Below are positions 1 to 11,000 of a DNA stretch of 64,000 bases, piece after piece; position 1 is the stretch's first letter, and the number at the start of each line of letters is the position of its first letter. A program made the translations under genes and the position numbers. Below the pieces are notes generated by a model. The model saw only the letters and a program-made list of their open reading frames with translations, did no database searches and was not told the DNA's origin. The stretch lies in the NCBI GenBank assembly GCA_034509425.1, contig JAVTVJ010000011.1:8694001-8758000 (forward strand), given 5' to 3'. The stretch comes from Eopsaltria australis (lineage: Eukaryota > Chordata > Aves > Passeriformes > Petroicidae).

Positions 1-1659
1 TCTCCCTGCTGGGCCTCTGGTATGGAATAACAATGTCAGCATGAACTCTTGACTGAATTTAGCTTTCTGGTCATGTTATCACAAATTGGTTTGAGTACAC
101 AGCCTGCAAAAATGGAGAATGACAAATCAAACAACCCTCAAGGGAGAGGAAAGCTTTAATAGCTTCTTGCCTGTCGACTGGTTATTATAAGATGATGACA
201 AACAGCACTACATTGGTAACTTTCCTAGACATTTGAACCGTGCTTTAGAACAGATTAACTCAAGATCATATTTAAAAAGTCAGAGGTCTCAAAAGATAAA
301 AATCATACCAGCAAGTCCACTTAGATTAGAAGATAATTGTTTTTATGAAAAATGAAACTTAATGATAGTCAAGCATTTCAAAAACAGGCAAGCTCTGCCA
401 GCTCTGGAGCTACATTGACCTTGCAGTCTGGTTGTGCACTTCCCTACTCCAGTGTTGAAACTAAGGTAGTAATTAGTTTTCTTCCAAACTATCTCTTCTT
501 TGGTAATAGTTATATTCAAAGCAGGTGACTGCTTTTCTGACTTTTGACTTTGAATTTTCTTGTTACATGGAAGTGATAAAAATGAACAGTATAGTAAATA
601 TAACAGAAATTCTGCATATGTGCAAAGTCAACACCAGAAAATATGCATTATATTGTAGAAGCACCATTTTTTTTTCCTTTTAAACTTATACTTTTTTTTT
701 TCTACAGCATCTATGGAATATGGGCTCCCTCCAGTGGCAAAATTAACATTTAAACATCTTCACACTTGTTTATGTGTTTAATTGTATAGTCTAATAAACA
801 AAATAACAGCCACACACACTGCAGGCTGAGAGGTCAAAATCTTTTTAGGATGCGGGGTTTATTTACACTTCTTTATTCTTTTCAATAATATCAGATATAG
901 AGAGCATTTTCAATCACTATATTCAATGTCATGCAAAATCTACATGTTTCAAACAAAGCTTTTCAACATTTTAGTTTCAAAACAAACTATTCCCTCCAAA
1001 AAACTTAGCTGTTTAGTCAAGCTAGACTCTTGTAAGAAGAAAATGCAAAATTTGGGAAATTCATAAACCTTATATTTTACTATTTGCATTTTCAAAAAAA
1101 ATCTACATAATGTAATATTATACAGGTTATGATTAGCATCTCAGAAAGGTGCCTTGCAAATTGATAAAATTAATTCTTTAGTGAAAAGGGAGACATATTT
1201 TCCAGTTTTGGCCCAGATTTGCTCTGTTCCCGCCCATCCCAGAATGCGCAACACTCTTTCGTTCTTAGAACAGTGTCAATTCAAGACACTGTGTTTAATT
1301 TACATGAGTGTTCTTGGCTTTGTTTAATTCCAGGACAATGTAGCTTTCAGTAAAGCTGCTACCTTTGGCTACACTTGCCTCCTGATTTGCTCACTATGAA
1401 ATACTTCTGTTTATGAGATTTACTGCATCATGGCTATACTTTGCTTTCCATTTGATTTTACCATGTTTACTGTTCTCTCTACACCACACAATGTTGCATC
1501 CCTAGCAAAGACAGGGTGGTGAACGTCTGACTGCTCAGAACCACAGAGGAATTAAACCACTGGGGAGTAAATCACTTATAGGTATCCTCAATTTTAAACA
1601 ATTTTTTACTTGAGGATAACCTCAGCTCAAAACTACAAAATTTTGGTCCTCATTATTAA
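1..1659. other. Unique AT-rich non-coding sequence
   Basis: I see no gene here: all frames are broken by frequent stops. The stretch holds a T-rich tract at about 667-704 ending in a good-looking 3' splice acceptor (AG at 706-707), followed by an AATAAA at 793-798, which is discussed as a finding. A short inverted repeat (arms 1583-1591 and 1610-1618) lies near the end. Nothing else is recognised. Confidence 0.6.
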
Positions 1660-1715
1660 GGGCTGGACTAGATGAATTTCAACAGTCCCTTCTAACCCAA
1701 AGTGTTCTATGATTG
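1660..1715 (+). mobile_element. CR1 LINE, extreme 3' end fragment
   Basis: The segment reads GGCTGGACTAGATGA, then a CAGTCCCTTCTAACCC-like stretch, then TTCTATGATTG. This is the layout of the avian CR1 3' terminus: a 'gggttggactagatgat..ccttccaaccc' block followed by the short terminal TTCTATGATT repeats. Only the last 56 or so bases survive, as expected for a severely 5'-truncated retrotransposed copy. It reads in sense on the plus strand. Assignment is from memory of the family. Confidence 0.8.
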
Positions 1716-1719
1716 CAGA

Positions 1720-1755
1720 TATAAAAGACTGGAATAGATCTTCCAGTCTTTTATA
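1720..1755. repeat. Perfect 15-bp inverted repeat (hairpin)
   Basis: TATAAAAGACTGGAA (1720-1734) is followed after a 6-base spacer by its exact reverse complement TTCCAGTCTTTTATA (1741-1755). A third, partial copy of the right arm (ACTTCCAGTCTTA) follows at 1758-1770. The hairpin starts 5 bases after the CR1 3' end. The arms are too short for a typical pre-miRNA. Confidence 0.9.
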
Positions 1756-2994
1756 AAACTTCCAGTCTTAGATTAAAACTCATCATAAAACTCCCATGTA
1801 AGTGAAGTCATTAATTAATGCTAACCTGTCACAATCTGGTTGGCAGTCCAGGGGGTCCTCTCCTGCAAGAGAACCTCAGTGCTGAAGGGGTACTTTTTGC
1901 ACAAGGAAATGGGAAGCTTGAGGATACAACTTCTTTTAATTTTATAGTCTGTTCTTTGGCTACCATGAAGCAAAATTCTGGGGGAAAAAATTAAAATCAA
2001 TGGCATATTGGCATCATGTAATATCTGTGGAAGAGAATAAACTAAATACAGGCAAGTAAATCCCAGTATGAATAGAGCTAATCTAAAATCTCAAGAATCA
2101 TAAATTCAAGCATTCCAGCATTCTTTGCAGAATAACATCACCTCAGTTGTGACTTGTTTTGTTGGATTGCTTCAAACACTTAAGGTGTTTACTAAGGGGA
2201 AGGGGAACATAATATCAATACATATAGAATGAATGTATCAAGAAGCCAGCAGGAAGCCCTTTCATGTTGCTCTCTTTCCCTAAGACTCCTTGGCTTCTGC
2301 TCAGCAGAGTATGTCGTGTAAGTACCTCATCAGCCTTTTGAAGTCAGTGCTGGAATATCAGTAATAGGAGACAGATATGAGAGCTGGCATTTGTTGGACC
2401 ATCCTCCCAAACTTTGCTGCAGTGGCAGATCTGATGCCACATAGCAACAGCAGCAACATAATGGCTGAATAATCCCTTTCCATGCAAAGTCAGATTCCAA
2501 AATTATTTTAACAGAGGGCTCCAAGTTACCAGCAGAGTGATGCACAATCAAGCAGAAAAATGAAGGTCCTCAGAAACCTTGTGAGGAGTGTAAGTTGTTT
2601 TCCACCTTTCTTTAGAAAAACAAGCATGTGGGAGCTTCTGCAAGCCTAGGGAGAAAAATTATATCAGGAACTAACCGGAGAGACACAGTTGTGCTTCTCC
2701 TGCATATCACGGACAAAGCACAGGAGGTTAAAATGTAGCAACATTCCTCCACACAACAAGCACAAGGCATCAACTTAGAGAATAAAAGCACAGGATGATA
2801 TCAAAGCCCTCAGACCACAAATCACAAATGGTCAAGTACAGATCACTGAAAGAATGAAAGCTTGACACCTGGCTAAAACTGGTTTTAGGACAGCACAGAG
2901 AAAACAAAAAAAAATTATATGAGGTATGTAAAATATCCCAAATGCTGTGAAAATCATAAGAAGGTATAAGACAGGCACAGACTGTACAAAGAAT

Positions 2995-3025
2995 AAAAAG
3001 AAAGGAAGAAAGAAAGGAAGGAATG
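2995..3025. repeat. Purine-rich (GAAA/GGAA)n simple tract
   Basis: An uninterrupted A/G run made of GAAA and GGAA units. It is an imperfect tetranucleotide microsatellite. Confidence 0.85.
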
Positions 3026-3403
3026 GCTTCAAACATATGTCCTCTAGTAAAGAAACACCATACTTTCTTAATTTGTGAATATCATTCCTTTCCTTCAGCC
3101 ATTTACCACATTTTTTCACTGCAGCACAATGCTCATCATTAAAGCATCCTTTTTTTCTATAGTACTGGATTAATCAAATAAGAACTTTTAAAAGCAGTGA
3201 ATATGCATGTCTGTATTTTGCTCCTGTCTCCCCACTTTGATTGGTTTCCCAACACCAAGTCACATTAAATTTCAGCACAGTAAGAGATTTAATAAGAGCA
3301 CAAATGCATTCATTCACTTGTGAAATACTTCGAGGTAGCCTTAGACTTTTCCTTTTTTTCCTTCGTTTCCTTTGCTAGGAGTGCGATACCACCCATCACT
3401 TAC

Positions 3404-3564
3404 AAATCTCAGTCTGCTGCTGGGACTCCATTAACATGCCCTTGAAAGAAGGGCTGCTATAAAGAGGCCTTGTATTTAGGAAATAACTTCCTGTAAGTCC
3501 ACTTTCAATTTCTTTGTAACATGGCCTGAATGCTTCATGCTTTGTGGACTCAGGACATGGAGAG
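3404..3564 (-). other. Candidate exon, minus strand (unidentified, low confidence)
   Basis: On the minus strand, CATTGCAG ends at 3565 and could be an acceptor. A good donor, T|GTAAGTG, follows base 3404. The 161-nt segment between them has one frame open throughout: 1 base + 53 codons + 1 base. The peptide contains segments such as CYKEIESGLTGSYF and FKGMLMESQQQTEI, richer in E, Q and G than the background chance frames. The frame meets a stop just upstream of the acceptor (TGA) and just downstream of the donor (TGA), so splicing would be needed to use it. The polypyrimidine tract before the acceptor is weak. I do not recognise the peptide. It could be a real coding exon, a lncRNA exon, or chance. 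Confidence 0.2.
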
Positions 3565-3924
3565 CTGCAATGGGATCATGTTTCCTGTAGTTCCCTATTA
3601 CTTTCCTATAGCTTGACTGGAAGACTTGACCAGGAAAAAAGCAGTGATGATATACACTGAGCTTCTGTGACCAGAAAACAAAACCACTGGCTCATAGGAA
3701 AGACAGGGAAAGAACAGTCTATGAGATATATCCACCTGTGTAAATCACTGCTACACGAAATGTAGTAATGTAAAATTGCAAAAGGCTACAGCTCTTTACA
3801 ACCTTTAATATTATTTGTTGTATGTGCTGAAGTAATAAATGCACAATCTGTGCTTCAGACCAAAATATATTATTTCATTTTCATACATTTTCTATTATTT
3901 TGGTTTCTTCTTCTTTGAGGCTCT

Positions 3925-3990
3925 TTGTTTGGTTTAGTGTTTTAGGGGCATTTGGGGGGGTTTTGGGGAATTTTTTGTTTTTTTTTTTTC
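3925..3990 (+). repeat. G/T-only low-complexity tract with G-quadruplex motif
   Basis: A stretch nearly devoid of C, with G-runs at 3945-3948, 3954-3960 and 3965-3968, followed by T-rich sequence with a run of about 12 Ts. The G-runs fit the G3+N1-7 quadruplex rule if the 7-G run is split as GGG-G-GGG. No gene is associated. Confidence 0.8.
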
Positions 3991-6900
3991 TGCAATAAAT
4001 GCCAAACTGTATGACTTTTGTGCTAAAATTCAGTTTTACCTCCATGAACTGTCTTCATTAATTTGTACTGAATTCTTGAATTGCTTCAGTTACTCCCCAA
4101 AATACAGCAAACAAGAACTCAAATACCCATTTGTTACCTAGCACCCTGATGTCTTAAGTACTCCTCTAAGAAGCAGAAGATTACATTTTTTTCCTCAGAA
4201 GCAGTACAGTACACAAATAATCAAACCAACAGGTTAGAATAAGATTTGGTGTACAGTCATGTCAACTGTCATCCTCAATAATGATTAATGAGGATGCAAC
4301 TTTTTTTCATTCATGAGTTATAATCCAAGATTACCAACTTCTTCCCATATCACAGAAACACTAAAAGAAATTTTGGAAGCCAAAATAGAATTTTGTACTT
4401 CTTTCTTCACACAGAAACAACTGAAACACTGTATCAATACAGTGCCTGCTGGAACAGAGAGACTAACACTCTCTGCAGTGATTACAGTTATCAGTGAGGG
4501 AAATCTGATTTGAGTCAAATGAGCATTTAAGTATCATACACATGGCAGATTGGCTTTAGAATTGGAATTATAGGTGCTTTACTGCAACAGTGCCCTGTAT
4601 TAAAGGGGCATTAAAGGTATTACACTATCAGATCTCTCAGGGGTAGAAGCAGAGAAACTCATAGATGGTGAATTCTCAGTGCATGTAGGGGAGAGAGGAA
4701 CTACATGATCTGGCTGTGGCCACTCAGGGGACAGTGTAGAGAAACCTCATACATGAATTTATTCTGCGTGTGCTCTATCTACCCAGCCAGAAGCTATGTT
4801 GCCCCATTAGCACCTGATGCAGTACATTCAACTTATTACCTTAGGCTTTACTTTTATGTGACTATGGCTCTCTATGGCTTCTGTTTGACTCTAAAAAGAA
4901 GTAGAACAACTTTGCATCCATTTGCATTCAAAAACATCACAGAAGCATCCTACTTGGCTCTCAAACCTTTAAGAACTCAGTGCCTCATACAAGAAGGCTG
5001 CTTTTAGTCTCACTGAAACCAAGAGCCCAAAATTCTGATGAAATTTCTCTTTTTTTCAGCATATGGAATTGAAAAATCTGTATTAATATTAATGTAGCAG
5101 TCCATACATAAGGAGTGAGATGATATAAAGGGAGAGCACTCAGAGAATATAGGTCACTGATCTTACTGTATTTTAATCATCTAATGGTTGTTATCTCTTG
5201 ACTACTTAAGACATAAAATTTTACAGCTCACAAATGTCTTAAAAATAAAGCACTTATTAAATGGCATTTATTTTTCTGTGATAAAATTCAGCTGAATAAA
5301 ATATGTACAATTTTGAGTAGACAAGAAATATTATGAAACAGATTCTTTAGGTTTAAGAAATTAAGTCAATATTCCTATTATTCTTACTTTCAAATGCTAT
5401 AATCTATAGCTGTATAAAACTACAGAAAATGAATCAGTTACTAACTAATAGTTACCATAGGTTACATTTCAATAGTGTATGATCTGAGACGTATGACACA
5501 TCACATATTTCATCCTTGAATGCAAATCAATAGGTGTTCATAGTTTTCATTTTTAAAAAATGCAAAGTGCATTGGTATTCCATGAAAGCCACCTATTAAT
5601 CCAAGTTAAAGCCTCAAATATTTGCCTTTCTGCACAGATTAGAACTCTTTCTTCATAGGGATAGTAATTCTGTTTTTTTCTTTGATCACAATGTAAATTC
5701 ATTGTAGACTCATACCTCATAATGATCCGTCTGTTAAGTTTTTCTCTTCAGTAGCTGTTAAAATTAGGAGAGGATTTGTTGGTGGGTTATTTTTATTCAC
5801 AACCACATTAATGCAAGTCCTAAACTAATCAATTTGCATTATGTAGCCTTTCATGCAGTTTGCACAGATTTACAGCTTGGTTGCTTTATCTAGTCTCATG
5901 CCTGTGAGACAGCTGTTAGGCATTTAGCTAATCTAATTCTAATCCCCAGGGGATTCTGGTGTGTCCATTGACAGTTAGAAGCATGGACCACAGTTCACCA
6001 TCTGAAGTATCTAATGCGGCTCCTATTTTTTTCTTTTTCTTTATGATTTTGGATTCAAACTTTTTTTGAAGAGGTTCATTAGAACTGTCTGAATAATCAC
6101 AGTGTAACAGTTATTGGCTAAGGTTTGCTTCTCATTTTAATTTTCTCATGGGTATGTTTAACACCTTTTGCATCTTTCAAACCTCACATGCTGATTTCAA
6201 GGGGTAGTAAGCAAAAATTTTTAAAATATATTCAATCTACATAAAAGCCATAAAGCACTTTCTACACAGTTTTTTAGTCTCTCCTGCCACTTAATTTTTT
6301 TCTCTTATCTTTTTTATGATACTTAGAGAAATAAGGGTGAAAGAAAAGATTATACCTTTCCTTGTTTGATTGTGTTCCTGCCAACAGATTTTATCTGCAA
6401 AAGACCATTCCGCTTTCTCATTAAAATTCACAGCCTCTAGATGACTAAACTTAATTGGCAAGAAGTCAAGAAACATAATTGTTTAAATTATGAACATTTC
6501 TAAAAACAGTGCATTATGATGAAAGTCATCTATTTATATTGTGCCATTTCATTATGATTGCACTTTCAATGGATATTTTATCTTGTTAAAAAAGTAGTAA
6601 AGTGAAAGCCTGACAAAAATGAAACAGATTAATCTGCTGAATACTAACAATTTTCAAAGCAAATTTATTTTTACACAGGAAGTGAATTTAGATTTTTAAA
6701 ATAAAATGCATTTTTTCCAAATGCTATTTATATACTTGAGTGCACGGCTGCTTGACAGCTAATAAACAAGCTTGTATTTATACAAGAAGCCAAGATAAAG
6801 TACTAGCTCCATAATAATCAATAAAAATTCTGCCTCTGATCTTCAGCAAAAAGCTTGCTTTAATAATGAAATCAAAAACTATGATAAAGATTATGGGCTG

Positions 6901-7659
6901 GCAGAAGACTGTGCTCCCACTTAAATTAATGGCAAAACTGTCCAGACCATCTCTGGCCCCATCTAGCTGGGTCATAGCCTGGCCTTAATCAAATCTCACT
7001 CTTAAGAAATAGCTGGCTTGAGCTGACCTCACACATTTTCCTCTGTAATCCAATGTGCCTAGAAAAGGTTGATGTCAGTCTCTCACTGGTTAGTGAGACT
7101 CTTAAAATGTGTATACTCGTTCTGCACCCTTACTCAGACTTCCTCACCTTTGGGCATGAATTTAGCAGTGTGTTTGAGAGAGGGCAATTTCACTCCCCTT
7201 TATGACATTGGGCAAGGGCAATGCACATGTCTGTGCAGCTGGGCTGCAACATGTCTATGCTTATTTGATCCTTGGAAAAAAGTTTAAGAGGACAAGGAAA
7301 AAGCAAGAATGAACCAGACAGTAGGAGCACCAATTTTATCTGTCACTTTCCCACAGGACATGTGTTTTTATTTTCGGCTCCAGTTCGTAAGGGAACCAGA
7401 CTCTCTGATGCAGAGAGCTGCAGTAACACAAACAAAGCTCTTCTTATACAGTCTAACCCATGTTTTTTCTTCTACCAATTCAGACAAAGTCATCTTCCCA
7501 TTTTCAAATACAGGCCAGAAAAATAAGTGACCTTCAGTTGATACCCGAAGGATTTTTTTTGCTTTTTCTCTTAAATACCTTTTAACAGTTCCCTATATCC
7601 ACAAGTATTAGCATGCATACTTGTGATGCTATGGGTGTGATACTTTAGCCTGGTTTCTT

Positions 7660-8030
7660 GGTGTCCAGTAGGCCAGGAGACTAAACACCCCAGAAACTGT
7701 AGAGTTAGAAGACTAAACATTCTATTGTCATAAGAACTCAAGGTCCCCTAGCAGGACAGATTCTGTAAACTAGAAGTCAGCCCACCCCAGCCCCTTATTG
7801 AGCCCTCTTGTTAGATACGCTAATGTGTAAGGTCTTTAATTGTACACTCAACTGGGGGGTAGGAGGACATTGCAACACTGTCACCTGGGCGAAGCAATGC
7901 ATCGAATGGGATCCTATTAAAATACCGAGGTAAATGACCCCCAACCCTCCAACCATGTCTGAGCTTTTATTTCCTACAACCAGAAAAAAGGCATGACAGT
8001 TAGTTGAACAATAATCTGGATGCACTCAGC
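7660..8030 (-). mobile_element. Possible old LTR or unidentified repeat (low confidence)
   Basis: This patch is visibly richer in G+C and CpG than its surroundings, with several CpGs between 7815 and 7930. Read on the minus strand it has an ATTAAAG polyadenylation-like signal, then GGGCTCAATAAGG, in a layout resembling the R/U5 part of a retroviral LTR. I do not recognise the family, and see no target-site duplication or TG/CA ends. It may instead be unique sequence. Confidence 0.22.
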
Positions 8031-11000
8031 GTTAGCAAGATGAATTCAAAAGCTGTACTCTGCATGTCCCGTACATAGATGGGTTTTGAAAATCAGTATC
8101 TGCTTGGGATTTCGAAAGCACTGTTAAATATTCCCATAGCTGTCTCCACTATCAGGGAGAATTTCTTATACCTGTGAAGACCTTCACTGATTTTGAAACA
8201 CTGAATGTACCCATCCCTGGACCATGCCAGTCTACTGTGTTTCCTGACAAGACACAGGGCCAGCCAAACAACATATGTTATTTCTGTCCTGCTAGTGTTT
8301 GCTAACCAGATGGCATTCAAAGAATGCAAGTCAGTGATGATCTCTGCTCATCCATCTGTCCTGAAATTCTCAGCTTAAAATGAGTACAATTTTCATCTCG
8401 AAACATTATGATTCAGTGAAACACAAGGTAGCTCTGGAAAAATAACTTTAAGGTCAGGTACACCTTCCATAAGCAAGAATACTCGCAGAATAGTAAATAA
8501 ATCCTCCCATCCTATACTTGATTTATTTCCTTGCATTACAGCTGCTTTGCAGAATTACTTAGCATTCTGAGATCTGCTGGATATTGTTGGTAGTAGATAG
8601 CTGTACGAGTTTACTCTGCTGTACTTATTCAAAAGAAGGAAAACAATCAAAATTATTTTCAAAGTAGGCCATTGTGACTAATATTTCAACCACTAAAATA
8701 TTTAATCCTAGTTTTACTTCCCCTTTCCTACTGCTTAAATACTTCAATAAGGAGAAAGCCAGGGATATCCATGCAAAACACAGAATTTTTTCAAAAATGG
8801 ACACATGGATGTCCTTCAGCTGAGCTTTAATCTCTGGCCTTTATATCTATTAAATAATACAGAACACACATCCTTCTTCCAAGGATAGTGTCCTCTACTA
8901 AAATCTTAGATGATTCAAATTTGGATTTATAACTAAAGTTATTAATTTAAATCAAATTATTTTAATCAATCAAATCTGTAAATCAATATCCAACTAACAG
9001 CAGAGATCTCCACTCAAGAGCTGATTAACTGCTTTCATTTGCAAGTGTGAGTTCCCAATGCCTGCTTGAGTTAAGACCTGAGGAACCATCCCAACTGATC
9101 TTTGTCTGCAGAGTTTGGATTTCAAATTGTTTTAATGAAAAGATGAAGCTGTTCAGCTTCCCTTTTTGAAATTTATATTAATCTTCCTTTCTCACCTTCC
9201 TTGGATCTGAAACAGATTTATGAGAAACTAATAAATAAATGTTACCTATAAAAATTGCTTCAGCGATTTCTTTGCTCCTAATTTTTAGTGATTCTGTTTC
9301 AAGTCTTCATCATATAAAGTGTTTTTCTCTTAAATTTTCAAACTTTGATCAGTCTCTAAAGCAATTTCATGAATTTTCAATCATCAAAACAAATGAAATA
9401 TCTAAATCTTCAGATGATTTTGCATAAGCTATATCTTGGTGCTTTTCACTTCCTTTAGTTTTGTAAAGTTTTTTTTTTTCCCCTCTTTTCTCTGGAAAGA
9501 TGTGGCATACTGTCCCCCAGGAACATGAACAGATGAATAACAGGTTTTATATCAGTCTGTCAGTCTGAGCATTAGAATATCAGAAAAATAATTTTAGGAA
9601 GAACAATTGAAAGAATTGGCTTTTTCTTTTTTTCCAAGCTCACACAATTACTTTCTATTATTTAACGCAGCTGTGAAAATCTGTCATCTTAGTAGGGAAA
9701 AGATTTTATCCTTCTGAGTTTTCAGGGGGTCAATTAAAGGTTTGAAAAAATCCTTGAGAAACTGGATTTTTAGAAAATTATATTCTAAGAGTTACTGTAC
9801 TTACATGAAGGCATATAAAATATATGTAATTTCTATGCTATCTTAAAAGTCAAATATTTCTTCTTTACCATCTTTCTGCTTTTACTTCTAACTATACTTG
9901 CAAAGCTAATTTACTGTAACTAATCTTTATTTTTGAGTGAACAAACACTAAGATGAAGAAAATACCTAAGGAACTACATTTTACTCCAAAGAGGTGTACT
10001 TTTCATTTTCTCTTCTTTGGCTCACCTTGTAGTCATTAGACTCTTTTATATGGTTTAAAAAGGGCATTATAGAAAAATAAGCACATATTTTACTAGAAAT
10101 TATAAAACTTCTGGTGTCTAAAATGTTTACAGATTAAAACCCATTCTAATTTTATATATGGAAAAAATAGAAATTAAGATTACAGCTATTTATAAATATT
10201 TGAAGAGACACAGTTAACACACATGCATCTTTTTTATTAAAATTTTACATATCATTCTTTTAAAATTAGTATTACATTAGTCTGTTGGACAAAATGTTAC
10301 CATTGCAAATTTTTGCTATTTAACCATTGCTCAGTTATTCATAGGAAATCAGTTTGATACTTTAATTTGGGTATCATTGGACAAGCAACAAAATTATCTC
10401 TAAACTAAATCCCACAACTCTCTGCACCTGGTAGTAACTGGGAACAATTAACCAATGGTTCATACCTCTGGTGACAGCTTTACCTGCTCTACAAAATTCT
10501 CTTTCCTGCAGTGTCAACAATTAGCGCTGAGCATTTCAAAAATCATGAAATTCATTCAAACCTCCATATGCACAAAGAGCTCAAGTGCAGAGAACATTAA
10601 ACTGGAGTGTGCTGGAGTACACTTACGAGTCTCCAGCAAATGGAATACAATTTTCCTGATAGTCCAATGACTGTAACAGGCAGCAGATTTTCAAACTCTT
10701 TAGCAGGTCACACAAGGGTTTCATATGAGTAGATTCAAAGCAAAAATTTTAAAAATGCATTTTAATAGGTGCTTCAAAATATAAATGCTTTGCATAATTA
10801 ACAAAAGAAAATAAGTTTGTTATAAACTGAAAAGCAGCTCCATTTGTACTTTTCAAAGCAGCTGGGTGTCCTTTGTAGCCCAAAGATGGATCTTTGAGCA
10901 TCCAAATAGCTTTCAAAATCTGGCAAAGTACTAAAGTCTGCCACTCTTTCAGAAAATTAGGAAGTGTGCAATTTGGAAAATGTTTTTCCTTTTCCACAGG

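Larger units (their letters stand above)
1771..7659. other. Unique AT-rich non-coding sequence
   Basis: No recognisable gene or large repeat. Open frames are short (up to about 100 codons) and unlike known proteins. Contents noted separately: a purine tract near 3.0 kb, a candidate minus-strand exon at 3404-3564 and a G-rich tract near 3.95 kb. A small inverted repeat (arms 4270-4277 and 4289-4296) is also present. The stretch around 5.5-6.0 kb has balanced composition and could be conserved non-coding sequence, which cannot be judged from one genome. Confidence 0.6.
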
